Shown: positions 36,609 to 46,001 of the stretch, one piece after another
How the letters are laid out: each line of letters opens with the position of its first letter
How positions within the stretch are numbered: position 1 is the stretch's first letter
Assembly: GCA_009996615.1 (NCBI GenBank)
Contig: JAACZU010000002.1
Coordinates: 144,045-208,044, forward strand
Source: Rhodanobacteraceae bacterium
GTDB taxonomy: Bacteria > Pseudomonadota > Gammaproteobacteria > Xanthomonadales > Rhodanobacteraceae
Direction of reading: 5' to 3'
DNA: 64,000 nucleotides
Notes under the pieces: model-generated
The model's input: the letters and a program-made list of their open reading frames with translations, nothing else
The model's database searches: none
What the model was told of the DNA's origin: nothing
Position numbers and translations under genes: made by a program

Positions 36609-36683
36609 GCAAACTCCGACGGGCCGGGGACTGGACACGATGATCCACGCGCGCCGTCCCGGCCCGGGTGCGGCAAGCGTGAA

Positions 36684-36803
36684 CCAGCGGTCTTGCCGGG
36701 CGGAAGCCGCACAGCGGTTCCGGCGCGCGCGCCATGGCGTGGTCGCCAAGTGTGTTGACGCGCGCCCCGCGGCGGCTCGCCGCGGTCGACTACTCCCCGA
36801 TGG
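36684..36803 (-). promoter_or_regulatory. yybP-ykoY (Mn2+) riboswitch
   Basis: Read on the minus strand. The closing stem P1 pairs CCATCGG (36797-36803) with CCGCTGG (36684-36690) at six of seven positions. Next to it come the conserved GGGGAGTAG (36790-36798), CGTCAACA (36753-36760) and GCAAGACC (36689-36696), which define the class. Downstream, GGGCCGGG can pair with CCCGGCCC just ahead of the GGAG ribosome site of the exporter gene, a likely expression platform. Mn2+ binding should raise exporter synthesis. Confidence 0.9.
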
Positions 36804-36845
36804 AGCCGCGCGAGTCTAGCAGCCCGGCGTCGGTTGACCAGCAAA

Positions 36846-36860
36846 TGCGAATCGTTATCA
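36846..36860 (+). promoter_or_regulatory. Fur box upstream of hemP
   Basis: TGCGAATCGTTATCA matches the 7-1-7 Fur consensus TGATAATNATTATCA at 11 of 14 defined positions and lies 30 bases before the hemP start, within an AT-rich patch. Iron-loaded Fur would repress hemP. Confidence 0.7.
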
Positions 36861-36889
36861 TTTGCAGGAACCACGACCGGAGCGCCGCC

Positions 36890-37096
36890 ATGTTCGACCA
36901 CCCCGACTTCGTGCCGTCCGCCCTGCCGGCCGACGCCAGCTGCGCACCGGCGCCGAGCCGCCCGCCCGTGCCGCGCCCGCGGCACGTCGACAGCCGGCGC
37001 CTGCTCGGCGGCGGCCGCGAGCTCGTGATCGAGCACGCCGGCCAGCACTACCACTTGCGCCTGACCCGCAACGACAGGCTGATCCTGACCAAATAG
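36890..37096 (+). CDS. hemP: Hemin uptake protein HemP
   Basis: A 68-residue protein whose C-terminal half is the HemP motif: VDSRRLLGGGRELVIEHAGQ then HYHLRLTRNDRLILTK. HemP-family proteins are small regulators or accessories of haem uptake, usually made under iron limitation. ATG 36890 has GGAG upstream and follows a Fur box. No haem receptor or transporter is next to it, so any partner is encoded elsewhere. Confidence 0.9.
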   Translation: MFDHPDFVPSALPADASCAPAPSRPPVPRPRHVDSRRLLGGGRELVIEHAGQHYHLRLTRNDRLILTK

Positions 37097-37135
37097 GTCG
37101 AAGCCGTGCCGCTGCCGCGATCCGGAGGTCCGTGG

Positions 37136-37161
37136 CGCGCGCTCCCAAGCGCGCATCGCGG
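37136..37161. repeat. Half copy of repeat family R2
   Basis: GCGCGCTCCCAAGCGCGCAT followed by CGCGG between hemP and the YdcH gene, a degenerate single arm of R2. Confidence 0.5.
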
Positions 37162-37192
37162 CATTACACTGGCGCGGTCCAGAGCCTGCCCA

Positions 37193-37399
37193 ATGTTCAC
37201 CGACGACACCGCCACCATCGTGCGCAAACTCGCCGAGCTCCGGCTCGAGCACCGCGACCTCGACGCCGCGATCGCGCGCCTGCCGACCGGACCCGGCTGC
37301 GACGAACTGCAGCTGACGCGCATGAAGAAGCGCAAGCTCAAGCTCAAGGACATGATCGCCTACCTCGAGGACAAGCTGATCCCGGACCTGGACGCCTGA
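37193..37399 (+). CDS. YdcH family (DUF465) small protein
   Basis: A 68-residue, highly charged helical protein. RKLAELRLEHRDLDAAIARL and LQLTRMKKRKLKLKDMIAYL are diagnostic of DUF465/YdcH, predicted as a short coiled coil. Function is unknown across the family. ATG 37193 is chosen as the family start. It converges with the membrane protein gene at 37422, with 22 bases between stops. Confidence 0.88.
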   Translation: MFTDDTATIVRKLAELRLEHRDLDAAIARLPTGPGCDELQLTRMKKRKLKLKDMIAYLEDKLIPDLDA

Positions 37400-37421
37400 C
37401 GGCGCGCGGGTCCGGCCACGC

Positions 37422-39512
37422 TCACTGCACGCGCGCGATCGCGCCGTCGCCGCCGACCTCGATCACGGCCGTGCTGCGCGCGACCGCCATGCCGTGGTCG
37501 TGGAACCAGGCCACGCCCTCTTGCACCAGCGACACCTCCAGCCGGTAGCGGCCGGGCGCGGCGGGGGCATCGACGCGCAGGCGCTGGCTTGCGTGGCCGT
37601 GCGCGGGAACGTCCTGGCGCAGTTCGCTGCGCGCGTCCCAGCCGGGGCCGGGCGCGGTGTCCTCCGCCGCAACGAAACGCCACGAAAAGCGGACCGGCTG
37701 GTTGCTGGCCGAGATCGAGCCGAGCGGCATGTCCGCGCGGTTGCCGAGCACGACCTCGACCGCGAGCTGCTGCGCGTTGGCGATCGTCACGCCGGCGATG
37801 GCGAGGTCGATCTGGCCGAGCCGCGCCGGCGGCAGCGCGCCGCGCACCGGCGTGCGGCGCGGCAGCACGTCCGGCCGTTCGCAGTGCAGCGGCGCGCCGA
37901 CTGGCACGACACGGCGCAGCAGCGCGTCGACCCCGGCCAGGCCCTGCTGCGTGAACGTCGCGTAGCCGACCAGCCGGTCGAGCAGGTCGTCGCACGGATC
38001 GGCGGTCTGGCCGTAGCCGGGCGGGCTGTTGCCGGAGTAGCCGTTGAGCGTGGCGCGGTCCAGCCGCTGAGCCAGCGCCATGCCGTCGAGCTCGGTCAGG
38101 TAGAACGGCACGCGCGGCTGGCGCGGCACGAACACGATCGCATCCGCCGCCAGCGGCGAGGGTGCCTGCACCTGGACCGCGGCGAGGCGCGCACGCCACT
38201 CCGGCAACGGCACGCGGGCGGTGTCGAACGCGGCGCTCTCCAGCGCCAGCAGCGCCACCAGCAGGCTGGCCAGGAGCGGCCCGCCGCGGCCGCGCGCGGC
38301 CGCGAGCCGGTCGACGCCGGCGCCGGCCAGCAACGCCAGCGGCAGCAGCATGACCAGGCAGATCCGGCTGACCGCGCGGATCGCATTCGCCAGCGGCAGC
38401 GGCTCGAGCCACGCGTACAGCGAGTGCCCGCGCAGGTCGAGCGTGAGCCCGACCAGCAGCGCCAGCGCGAGTGCCGACGCGCGCGTCCAGGCCGCGGCGC
38501 GGCCGATGCCGACCAGCGCCAGCAGGCCGGCCGCGACGCCGACGAACATCTGCTGCTCGTGGCGCATCGGGATGCCGCCGATGCGCTGGCTGAGCCCGCC
38601 CCACAGGCGCGACGCGTCGGCCAGCAGGTAGCTGCCCGGGCGCGGCAGCATGCTCGCGATCTCGACCGGATTGCGCGCGAAGCCGTACAGGTGCGCGTAG
38701 TACGCATACGGCGCGAACAGCGCGGCCAGCGCGACCGCGCAGGCGGCCAGCACGGCGAGGCTGCGCCGGAACTCGCCGTCGCGCGGCGCGCGCGCGAGCG
38801 CCGCGACGAGGCGATGCGGCCGCAACGTCGCGTCCGGAGCGGGCAGCAGGTACAGCGCGACCAGGTAGGCGCCCAGCAGCAGCAGCAGGAAATAGCCGAC
38901 GTAGATCGTGCAATAGAACTGCAGCGTGACCCACACGCCGAGCCAGGCCAGGTGCAGCGGGCGGCCCTCGCGCGCCAGCCGGTGCAGCGCGAGCACGGCG
39001 AGCGGCACGGCGAAGCGGTAGCCGAGCTGGGCGTGGCCGGCCTGCAGCAGCGCCGGCATCGCGAACGCGTAGACGAACGCACCGGCCGCGCTGCCGGCGG
39101 CGCCGAGGCCAAGCCGGCGCAGCGCGTAGTGGCAGGCAAGGAAATTGGCCACGTACGCGAGCGTGAACCAGCCGATGTAGGCCCGCTCCGGATCGAGCCC
39201 GCCCAGGCGCAGCAGCGCGTAGACCGCGACACTGCCGAGATGGTTGTCGCTGAAGGTCAGCGCGCCGGGAAACGGAAAGAAGAACGCCGGGCTCCACAGG
39301 CTCGGGTCGGTGCCGCGCAGCCAGCGCAGCACATGCTCGAGCAGCAGGCCGTTGAGGCGGGCGTCGCCGAGGTCGCCGGGGATCGCACGGAAGAAGTCCG
39401 ACTGCGGCAACGCGATCGCGACGAGGCCGAAGGCGAGCGCGAGCCACGCCGGCCACGCCCGCGCCGCGGCGGCACGGGCGGGCGCCGCGCTCGCGCTAGC
39501 CGGCCGGTTCAT
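37422..39512 (-). CDS. Large polytopic membrane protein, GT-C-like, of the glycan cluster
   Basis: A 696-residue protein with about eleven to thirteen transmembrane segments in the first 470 residues and a soluble beta-rich C-terminal domain of about 200. The first loop reads [21 protein letters not shown], an acidic motif recalling GT-C/YfhO-like glycosyltransferases. It overlaps the GT2 gene by 17 bases and so belongs to its operon. It may transfer or flip a lipid-linked sugar made by that enzyme, but this is inference. Confidence 0.7.
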   Translation of the reverse strand: MNRPASASAAPARAAAARAWPAWLALAFGLVAIALPQSDFFRAIPGDLGDARLNGLLLEHVLRWLRGTDPSLWSPAFFFPFPGALTFSDNHLGSVAVYALLRLGGLDPERAYIGWFTLAYVANFLACHYALRRLGLGAAGSAAGAFVYAFAMPALLQAGHAQLGYRFAVPLAVLALHRLAREGRPLHLAWLGVWVTLQFYCTIYVGYFLLLLLGAYLVALYLLPAPDATLRPHRLVAALARAPRDGEFRRSLAVLAACAVALAALFAPYAYYAHLYGFARNPVEIASMLPRPGSYLLADASRLWGGLSQRIGGIPMRHEQQMFVGVAAGLLALVGIGRAAAWTRASALALALLVGLTLDLRGHSLYAWLEPLPLANAIRAVSRICLVMLLPLALLAGAGVDRLAAARGRGGPLLASLLVALLALESAAFDTARVPLPEWRARLAAVQVQAPSPLAADAIVFVPRQPRVPFYLTELDGMALAQRLDRATLNGYSGNSPPGYGQTADPCDDLLDRLVGYATFTQQGLAGVDALLRRVVPVGAPLHCERPDVLPRRTPVRGALPPARLGQIDLAIAGVTIANAQQLAVEVVLGNRADMPLGSISASNQPVRFSWRFVAAEDTAPGPGWDARSELRQDVPAHGHASQRLRVDAPAAPGRYRLEVSLVQEGVAWFHDHGMAVARSTAVIEVGGDGAIARVQ

Positions 39513-40239
39513 CGGCGGCCGCTGCCGGCCCGCGGCGCGGCACGGCGCGACGCCGGAAGACGTTGTACTTGATGATGCAGTAGAGCGCGCGCACGCCGTC
39601 CTTCCAGCCGATCTTCTTGCCTTCCGCGTAGGTGCGGCCGTAGTAGGAGATGCCGACCTCGTAGATGCGGCAGCCGGTGCGCGCGACCTTGGCGGTGATC
39701 TCGGGCTCGAAGCCGAAGCGGTTCTCCTCGATCGCGATGGCCTGGATGATCTCGCGCCGGAACACCTTGTAGCAGGTCTCCATGTCGGTCAGGTCGAGGT
39801 TGGTGAACATGTTCGACACGAACGTCAGCAGGCCGTTGCCGACGCGGTGCCAGAAGTACAGCACGCGATGCGGGCGGCCGCCCATGAAGCGCGAGCCGTA
39901 CACGACGTCGGCCTTGCCCTGCAGGATCGGCTCGACCAGCAGCGGGTATTCGTTCGGGTCGTATTCCAGGTCCGCGTCCTGGATCACGACGATGTCGCCG
40001 GTCGCCGCCGCGATGCCGCTGCGCAGCGCGGCGCCCTTGCCCTGGTTGACCGCGTGGTAGATGACGCGGTCCACGCGCGCGGCGATTTCCTGCTCGAGGA
40101 TCGCGCGCGTGCCGTCGCGCGAGCAGTCGTCGACGACGATGATCTCCTTGCTCGCGTACGGCGAGGCGCGCACCGCGTCGACGATCGCGCGGATCGTGCG
40201 CTCCTCGTTGTAGCAGGGGATGACGATCGACAGTTTCAT
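39496..40239 (-). CDS. Glycosyltransferase family 2 (dolichol-phosphate-mannose-synthase-like)
   Basis: A 247-residue GT-A enzyme that probably moves a sugar from a nucleotide to polyprenyl phosphate. [20 protein letters not shown] is the family opening, [12 protein letters not shown] holds the metal-binding DxD-type motif, and [11 protein letters not shown] with [20 protein letters not shown] are typical of the DPM1/DPMS-like group. Start overlaps the stop of the preceding decarboxylase gene as ATGA (40236-40239). Confidence 0.9.
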   Translation of the reverse strand: MKLSIVIPCYNEERTIRAIVDAVRASPYASKEIIVVDDCSRDGTRAILEQEIAARVDRVIYHAVNQGKGAALRSGIAAATGDIVVIQDADLEYDPNEYPLLVEPILQGKADVVYGSRFMGGRPHRVLYFWHRVGNGLLTFVSNMFTNLDLTDMETCYKVFRREIIQAIAIEENRFGFEPEITAKVARTGCRIYEVGISYYGRTYAEGKKIGWKDGVRALYCIIKYNVFRRRAVPRRGPAAAADEPAG

Positions 40240-41189
40240 GCCTCAAGCAACTCCCGGAACCAGGCGATCGTTTCCTTCAGCCCGTCCTCGAGCGAAACGC
40301 GCGGCGTCCAGCCCAGCGCCGAGCGCGCCAGGCCGATGTCCGGCTGGCGCTGGCGCGGGTCGTCCTCGGGCAGCGGGCGATGCACCAGCCGCGAGCGGCT
40401 GCCGCTCAGGCGCAGCACCATGTCGGCCAGCTCGAGCATCGTGAACTCGGCCGGGTTGCCGAGGTTGACCGGCCCGGTGAAGCCGGCCGGACTGTCCATC
40501 GCCAGCAGCGCCGCGTCGATCAGGTCGTCGACGTAGCAGAAGCTGCGCGTCTGGCTGCCGTCGCCGTAGATCGTCAGGTCCTCGCCGCGCAGCGCCTGCA
40601 CGATGAAGTTGCTGACCACGCGGCCGTCGTGCGGGTGCATGCGCGGGCCGTAGGTGTTGAAGATCCGCACGACCTTGATCTCGAGTCCGTGCTGGCGCCG
40701 GTAGTCGAAGAACAGCGTCTCGGCGCAGCGCTTGCCCTCGTCGTAGCAGCTGCGGAAGCCGATCGGGTTGACCCGGCCCCAGTAGTGCTCGGGCTGCGGA
40801 TGCACCTCCGGATCGCCGTAGACCTCGCTGGTCGAGGCCTGCAGGATGCGCGCGCCGACGCGCTTGGCGAGGCCCAGCATGTTGATCGCGCCGTGCACGC
40901 TGGTCTTGGTCGTCTGCACCGGATCGTACTGGTAATGGATCGGCGAGGCCGGGCAGGCGAAGTTGAAGATGCGGTCGACCTCGACGTAGAGCGGGAACGT
41001 GACGTCGTGGCGCAGCAGCTCGAAGCGCTCGTGGCCGAGCAGGGAGGCGACGTTGCGCTTGCTGCCGGTGTAGAAGTTGTCCACGCACAGCACGTCGTCG
41101 CCGCGCGCGACCAGACGGTCGCACAGATGCGAACCGAGGAATCCCGCGCCGCCCGTGACCAGTACCCGCCGACTGCCTGCGTATGGCAT
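40236..41189 (-). CDS. UDP-glucuronate decarboxylase-like SDR enzyme
   Basis: A 317-residue extended short-chain dehydrogenase. The NAD-binding start is [59 protein letters not shown] and [14 protein letters not shown] (with the catalytic Tyr and Lys) are all characteristic of UDP-xylose synthase. The product UDP-xylose would feed the adjacent glycosyltransferases. ATG 41189 is preceded by AGGGGTGTC; the open frame upstream to 41246 is not used. It heads the coupled part of the cluster. Confidence 0.9.
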   Translation of the reverse strand: MPYAGSRRVLVTGGAGFLGSHLCDRLVARGDDVLCVDNFYTGSKRNVASLLGHERFELLRHDVTFPLYVEVDRIFNFACPASPIHYQYDPVQTTKTSVHGAINMLGLAKRVGARILQASTSEVYGDPEVHPQPEHYWGRVNPIGFRSCYDEGKRCAETLFFDYRRQHGLEIKVVRIFNTYGPRMHPHDGRVVSNFIVQALRGEDLTIYGDGSQTRSFCYVDDLIDAALLAMDSPAGFTGPVNLGNPAEFTMLELADMVLRLSGSRSRLVHRPLPEDDPRQRQPDIGLARSALGWTPRVSLEDGLKETIAWFRELLEA

Positions 41190-41298
41190 GACACCCCTGT
41201 TCGTCCCCATTGCGCCGCGGCGCGCGGCGATGATGCCCGAATCCACCGGGCGCGGGCAGCCGGACCGGCGCCGGTGCCGCGCGATCGCGCACCGCCCA

Positions 41299-42018
41299 TC
41301 AGTCGCGCGGCGGGCGTTGCGCGACCGCCAGCACGTTCTTGCCGATCAACGGGCGCACGCGCGTCTCGAGCGCACGCAGCGCGGGGACGACATGGCGATC
41401 ATAAGCCACGACGGCGGCCGGGCTGAGGTCCCGGCGGCCGAGCCGCATGCACAGCAGCCACGGCAACACGCCCAGGCCGTCGACGTAGTGGTCGCGGCGC
41501 ACGGCGAACCCGGCCGTGCGCAGCTTGCGGCGCAACTCGTGCCGCCGATAGCGGCGATGGTGGCCGATGCGGCGGTCGAAGTCGCTCATCAGCCAGGGCA
41601 GGGCCGGCACGAACACGCACAGGTGGCCGCCCGGACGCAGCGCCTCGAAGGCCAGCGCCAGTTCGCGCTCGTCATCGCCGATGTGCTCGAGCACGTTGAC
41701 ATACAGCAGGCAGTCGAACGCGCCGGCGTGTGCCGGGCCACCGGCGCCGAACGCCGCATTGACGCGGCGCAGCCACGGCGCCGATCGCAGCTGGCGCGGC
41801 TGGCGGGCATGCATCGCCGCCGACGGCTCGAACAGCGTCAGCGAGCGCGGCGCCAGCGGCAGCAGCAGCGCACTGAAGGTGCCGTCACCGGCACCGACCT
41901 CGGCCACGTCGCCGCGCACGAACTCGGCGAACTGGTCGCGGATCCAGGCGTGGTAGTTGCGCGCGAAGGCCATCGCCTCGAGATCGCGCCCCTCGTACTC
42001 GACGTGCTCGCCCCGCAT
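41299..42018 (-). CDS. SAM-dependent methyltransferase of the glycan cluster
   Basis: A class I methyltransferase of 239 residues. Motif I is [18 protein letters not shown] and the [19 protein letters not shown] segment is typical of the family that methylates lipid-linked sugars or similar. It lies 109 bases upstream of the decarboxylase gene on the same strand. ATG 42018 is preferred (GGGGG seven bases upstream); a GTG at 42024 is in frame. Role in sugar modification is inferred from context. Confidence 0.85.
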   Translation of the reverse strand: MRGEHVEYEGRDLEAMAFARNYHAWIRDQFAEFVRGDVAEVGAGDGTFSALLLPLAPRSLTLFEPSAAMHARQPRQLRSAPWLRRVNAAFGAGGPAHAGAFDCLLYVNVLEHIGDDERELALAFEALRPGGHLCVFVPALPWLMSDFDRRIGHHRRYRRHELRRKLRTAGFAVRRDHYVDGLGVLPWLLCMRLGRRDLSPAAVVAYDRHVVPALRALETRVRPLIGKNVLAVAQRPPRD

Positions 42019-42453
42019 CGTCACGCCCCCGTCCGCGTCGTCGGCGCAGTAGACGACGAGGTCGGCGACCGCGTCCAGCGGTTCGGCTGTCGCGGATCAG
42101 CCGGCCGGCGCGATCCAGCCATGGCTCGGCGGCGGCTCGATGGGGCTCGAGCCGCCGCCGGCACCCGCCCGCGCGTCCGGCGCGCTGACGTTCGCCGGAC
42201 GCGCGGGCGGACGGGCCGCCTGGCTCCTCAGTAGTAGTAGTAGAACTCCCAAGGCTCGGGGGCAGGTGACGGCGGGCGGCGATCAGCGCGCTGGCGTGCG
42301 CGCCGCACGCCCGATCGACTCTCACGCGTCGGCACGTCCCGCGTGCGCGCCGGCGTGCGCCGCGGCGATCGCGCGGGGCTGGACTTGGTTCGGGGCATGG
42401 GCACCTCCGCCATGGGCATCATCGATCCGGTGCCGACACCGGACCGGGCGGAC
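42019..42453. other. Long intergenic region with trinucleotide run
   Basis: A 435-base gap between two minus-strand genes. It has a run of AGT triplets at 42230-42243, a hairpin TCCGGTG/CACCGGA near 42425-42442 after the DUF4397 gene stop, and one small frame (42228-42398) listed separately. Nothing else looks coding. The region right of 42100 is rich in CCGGCG and shows no clear promoter for the methyltransferase gene. Confidence 0.5.
42228..42398 (-). CDS. Possible small basic protein ending in four tyrosines
   Basis: A speculative 56-codon frame on the same strand as, and 55 bases after, the DUF4397 gene. ATG 42398 has GGAGGT four bases before it with the spacing slightly short. The product is Arg/Pro-rich and ends EPWEFYYYY, the tyrosines coming from a TAC triplet run. 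About four-fifths of third codon positions are G or C, compatible with but not proof of coding in this genome. No family is recognised and it may not be real. Confidence 0.25.
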   Translation of the reverse strand: MPRTKSSPARSPRRTPARTRDVPTRESRSGVRRARQRADRRPPSPAPEPWEFYYYY

Positions 42454-43302
42454 TCAGGCGCGCAGGCCGCGACGACGGCGTTGCGCCAGCGCGACGAGAA
42501 CCAGCGCGGTCGCCATGCCGACGATGCCGACCGTGCCGAGCGTCGGCGCGGGCACCGCGTTGGCGGCGGGCGCTGGCGCCAGCTGCAGCGGCGCGCTGCT
42601 GCCATCGCCGAACACGGCCGTGATGCCGAGCGGCAGCGTGCTGCCGTCGCCGACCGCGAACAGCGTCGCGACCGTGCCGGCCGCGAGCGTGACGGGCGCC
42701 GGATCGATCAGCTTGGTGGCGCCGTCGGGGGTGGCGATCTTGAGGTCGTAGGTGCCGGCCGGCAACTCGAAATAGCCCGAGGCCTGGCCGAACGCGACGT
42801 TCGACAGCCCGGCCACGACGTCGCCCGCCTCGGTGCGCACCGAGACCGCGGTGTCGGCAAGGTTCTGCGCGAACGGCGCCGCGTGCACGACGCGCAGCTT
42901 CACGTTGCCGGCCGCGGGCGGGGCGTTGTCGTCGACCAGCGGCAACAGCGCGAGCGGCTGCTTGGTGCCATTGCCGATCGCGGCGACGGTGTAGTCGGTG
43001 TCGGCGGCGAGGTCGAACGTGCCGCTGATCGCCGGCGTGGCCGCACCGGGCGGCGCATACACGTCGACCTGCGTGCTGCCCGGCGCCACGCCGGGGCCGC
43101 TCAGCGCGAGGTAGCCGGAGACCTGGTCGAACACGACGCCGGTCAGCACCTGCGCGCCGTTGACGTTGATCGACACGGCCGTCGCCGAGGCGGGCGCGGC
43201 GAACGGCGCGAAGTGGGCCGCATTCACACGCGTTTCCGCGTGCGCGGCGGCGGCGGCGAGTGACAGGATGAGCGCAAACGACTTCGACAGGGCAGACGGC
43301 AT
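42454..43302 (-). CDS. DUF4397 surface protein with membrane-anchor tail
   Basis: A 282-residue exported protein: signal peptide ending AAAAHA, then two DUF4397 units (RVNAAHFAPFAAPASATAVS and LRVVHAAPFAQNLADTAVSV open each), which are beta-sandwich domains of uncertain function. The C-terminus has the layout of sorting tails: PAPTLG, a hydrophobic helix (TVGIVGMATALVLVALA) and QRRRR, close to IPTL-CTERM. No exosortase-like gene is in the window. It lies downstream of plsB with a hairpin between. Confidence 0.82.
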   Translation of the reverse strand: MPSALSKSFALILSLAAAAAHAETRVNAAHFAPFAAPASATAVSINVNGAQVLTGVVFDQVSGYLALSGPGVAPGSTQVDVYAPPGAATPAISGTFDLAADTDYTVAAIGNGTKQPLALLPLVDDNAPPAAGNVKLRVVHAAPFAQNLADTAVSVRTEAGDVVAGLSNVAFGQASGYFELPAGTYDLKIATPDGATKLIDPAPVTLAAGTVATLFAVGDGSTLPLGITAVFGDGSSAPLQLAPAPAANAVPAPTLGTVGIVGMATALVLVALAQRRRRGLRA

Positions 43303-43356
43303 GACATCCTCCGGATCGGTGGTGGGCGCGCCGCCGGCCAGGCGGCGGGCGGCGCG

Positions 43357-43376
43357 TCGACTGCATACGCAGTCGA
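43357..43376. terminator. Short hairpin between plsB and the DUF4397 gene
   Basis: TCGACTGC and GCAGTCGA flank ATAC, an 8-bp perfect stem. It lies beyond the plsB stop on the minus strand and upstream of the next start. No T-run. Confidence 0.45.
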
Positions 43377-43411
43377 ACCCGGTCTGGATGCAGGGGACCC
43401 CCGGCGCCGAC

Positions 43412-45922
43412 TCAGGGCGCGGCGCTGAGCGCGGCCTGCCGTTCCGGCGTGAGCTTGAGGATGCCGTGGCGGATCTCGCGCGACAGGATCACGCGCGCGT
43501 CGTGCGCGACGGTTTCCAGTTCCTGGTCGAACGCGAGCTTGCCGTCGTCGTCGGTCCACACCACGCGGCGTTCGCGCAGCTTCTGGATGAAGCCGCGGAA
43601 CAGGCTCTTGTCGAAGAACTCCGGCGCGTTCAGCTCGTGCAGCAGCGACAGCCGCTGCGCGGTCAGCGCGCACAGGTTTTCCCACTCGCCGGCGCTGAGC
43701 GTGCCGGGGCCGTTCTTCACCAGCAGCGCCAGGCCGATGTAGTAGCGCTCGATCGTCGGCAGCAGGTTGCGCGCGAGCACGCGCAGGCGGAACGCGGCGT
43801 TGCCCTGGCCGGGGCCGCGCTCCATGATGCGGCCGTCGGCGTCGGGCTCGAGCAGGCCCTGCGCGATGAAGAACTCCAGTGTCGCCTGCACGCGCTCGCC
43901 GAACTCCTCCTCGCTCCACGGCAGGAACAGCTCGGCCTGCACGAACGGGTAGACCAGCCGGCCCAGGCGCAGGATCGAGGCGCGCGCCATGCGGCGGTTG
44001 TTGAGGAAGCAGCAGGCGATCCAGGCCGCCGCCGCGAACAGGTGCACGACGTTGTTGCGGAAGTAGCTGAGCAGCACGCCGGGCTTTTCGTCGACCGTGA
44101 GCACGTCGCCGAGCGGGTGCGCGACGCGGCGGATCCACTGCATCTTCTCGCCGTAGGCGATGATCTCGGCCGCGCCGAGCGGCGTGACGGTGACGCGCTC
44201 GGAGTACGGCAGCGCGGTCAGCAGCGTCTTGCACAGCTCCAGCTGCGCGATCAGGTCGGCCTCGGCCATCGCGTGCTTGGGCGTGGCCAGCAGCGCGACC
44301 GCGAGCAGGTTGATCGGGTTGACGTCGGTGGCGCGGTTGATGTTGACCAGGATGCGCTCGGCCAGCGTGTCGACCGCGCCCTTGAGCCAGGCCGGCTTGG
44401 CTTGCGGGTCGCTGGCCGCCTCGCGCCAGGCCGGCTCGACCTGGTCGAGCAGGCCGGTCAGGAAGATCGGCTCGCCGAAGTTCACCGCCACCTGGCCGAA
44501 GTTCTGCCGCAGCGCGCGCAGGCTGCGCAGCAGGCCGAGCCACGACTCCTTCTCCTTCGGCTTGCCGGACAGCTCGCCGATGTAGGACTCGCCCTCGATG
44601 ATCTTCTCGTAGCCGATGTAGACCGGCTGGAACACGACCGGCCGGTGCGGCGCGCGCAGGAAGCTGCGCAGCGTCATCGACAGCAGGCCGCCGCGCGGCG
44701 CCAGCGTGCGGCCGGTGCGCGAGCGGCCGCCTTCGATGAAGTATTCGAGCGAAACGCCGCGCGCGAACAGCTGGCCGATGTACTCGCGGAACACGGTCGA
44801 GTAGAGCGGATCGCTGAAGCTGCGGCGCAGGAAGAACGCGCCGCCGCGGCGCAGCACCGAGCCGAGCACCGGCAGGTTCAGGTTCACGCCGGCGGCGATG
44901 TGCGGCACGGCGAAGCCGTTGCGGTACAGCAGGTACGGCAGCACCAGGTCGTCGATCGTGCTGCGGTGGCACGGCACGTAGATGATTTCGTGGCCGGGCG
45001 CGATCGCGCGCAGCTTGTCGAAATGGTGCATGTGCACGCCGCTGTAGATGCGGTCCCACAGCCCGGTCAGCAGGAACGAGGCCGAGCGCACGACCAGCGG
45101 CGACTGGTCGGCGGCGATCTCCCACGCGAACGCGCGCGCCTTGGCCAGCGCGCGTTCGCGGCCGACGCCCTCCTTGCTGCCGGCGGCGGTGACCGCGTCC
45201 TGCACCGGCGCGGCGTTGACGACCGCGTCGATCAGCGTGCGGCGGTGCGACAGGTCCGGCCCGATCACGAGCGCGCGCACGCGGCGGAAGTGCGCGCGCA
45301 GCAGGCGCTGCACCTTGCGCACGCCGCGCTCGGCGTCGGCCTGGTCGGCGATCGCCTCGCGCAGCGACACGGGCGCGGCGAACTCGACCACGGTGTCGCG
45401 GCCGTTGAGCAGGATCGCGAGCAGGCGGCGGAAACGGCCGACCACGACCCAGTTCTCCGAGAACAGCACGCTGAACCAGCCCGATTCGCGCTGCGGCGCG
45501 CGGCCGACGAAGATCGATACCGGCACCAGGCGCACGTCGAAGTCGGCCTCGGCGCGCACGCGCTCGGCCAGCAGGCTGAGCGCCTCCGAGCGGCTCGGGT
45601 GCGGACGCCGGCCGAACAGGCGCGGGCGCCGCGACAGGGCGACCAGTGCGCGGCGGCGCTTGAGCGGCAGCCCGTCGGCGACGGCCGACGGCGAGGGCAG
45701 GCCGGCCTCGCGGCAGGCCTGTTCGAGGATCAGCGTGTCGGACAGGCCGTAGCGCTCGATCACGTAGACGGTCGGGCGCGCGTCGTCGCCGAGCAGCGCG
45801 CGCGCGTCCGCCGGCGTGCGGCGCAGGCGGATCCAGGGTTTGAGCAGCGCGCCGAGCGCGCCGAGCCAGGCGGGCACCCGCGTCGCTTCGCTCGCGACGG
45901 GCGCCGGGAGGGAGTCGTTCAT
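43412..45922 (-). CDS. plsB: Glycerol-3-phosphate 1-O-acyltransferase
   Basis: Catalyses the first acylation in phospholipid synthesis at the inner membrane. The 836-residue protein is the standard size. The catalytic HX4D is HRSTID at 319-324 and EGGRSRTGR at 397-405 binds the phosphate. FQPVYIGYEKIIEGESYIGEL is the conserved third block. The gene follows a lipoprotein gene from which it is separated by a terminator-like hairpin; an independent promoter is likely but not visible. Confidence 0.95.
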   Translation of the reverse strand: MNDSLPAPVASEATRVPAWLGALGALLKPWIRLRRTPADARALLGDDARPTVYVIERYGLSDTLILEQACREAGLPSPSAVADGLPLKRRRALVALSRRPRLFGRRPHPSRSEALSLLAERVRAEADFDVRLVPVSIFVGRAPQRESGWFSVLFSENWVVVGRFRRLLAILLNGRDTVVEFAAPVSLREAIADQADAERGVRKVQRLLRAHFRRVRALVIGPDLSHRRTLIDAVVNAAPVQDAVTAAGSKEGVGRERALAKARAFAWEIAADQSPLVVRSASFLLTGLWDRIYSGVHMHHFDKLRAIAPGHEIIYVPCHRSTIDDLVLPYLLYRNGFAVPHIAAGVNLNLPVLGSVLRRGGAFFLRRSFSDPLYSTVFREYIGQLFARGVSLEYFIEGGRSRTGRTLAPRGGLLSMTLRSFLRAPHRPVVFQPVYIGYEKIIEGESYIGELSGKPKEKESWLGLLRSLRALRQNFGQVAVNFGEPIFLTGLLDQVEPAWREAASDPQAKPAWLKGAVDTLAERILVNINRATDVNPINLLAVALLATPKHAMAEADLIAQLELCKTLLTALPYSERVTVTPLGAAEIIAYGEKMQWIRRVAHPLGDVLTVDEKPGVLLSYFRNNVVHLFAAAAWIACCFLNNRRMARASILRLGRLVYPFVQAELFLPWSEEEFGERVQATLEFFIAQGLLEPDADGRIMERGPGQGNAAFRLRVLARNLLPTIERYYIGLALLVKNGPGTLSAGEWENLCALTAQRLSLLHELNAPEFFDKSLFRGFIQKLRERRVVWTDDDGKLAFDQELETVAHDARVILSREIRHGILKLTPERQAALSAAP

Positions 45923-45949
45923 GCGCGCAGTCTAGCGATCCGCAAAGCA

Positions 45950-45974
45950 AATGGCAGGGCCACGCCCTGCCATT
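45950..45974. terminator. Terminator-like hairpin after the lipoprotein gene
   Basis: A perfect 10-bp stem AATGGCAGGG / CCCTGCCATT with a 5-base loop. On the minus strand it is followed by TTTGCTTTG, a weak T-rich tail, suiting termination of the lipoprotein mRNA before plsB. Confidence 0.65.
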
Positions 45975-46001
45975 GCGGGATGGCGGCGCGCGGCGCCGGG
46001 G

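Noticed and set aside
36051-36749. Longer start for the Mn exporter
   Set aside because: The extra 47 codons would be translated from the riboswitch and its expression platform, and the family start is at 36608.
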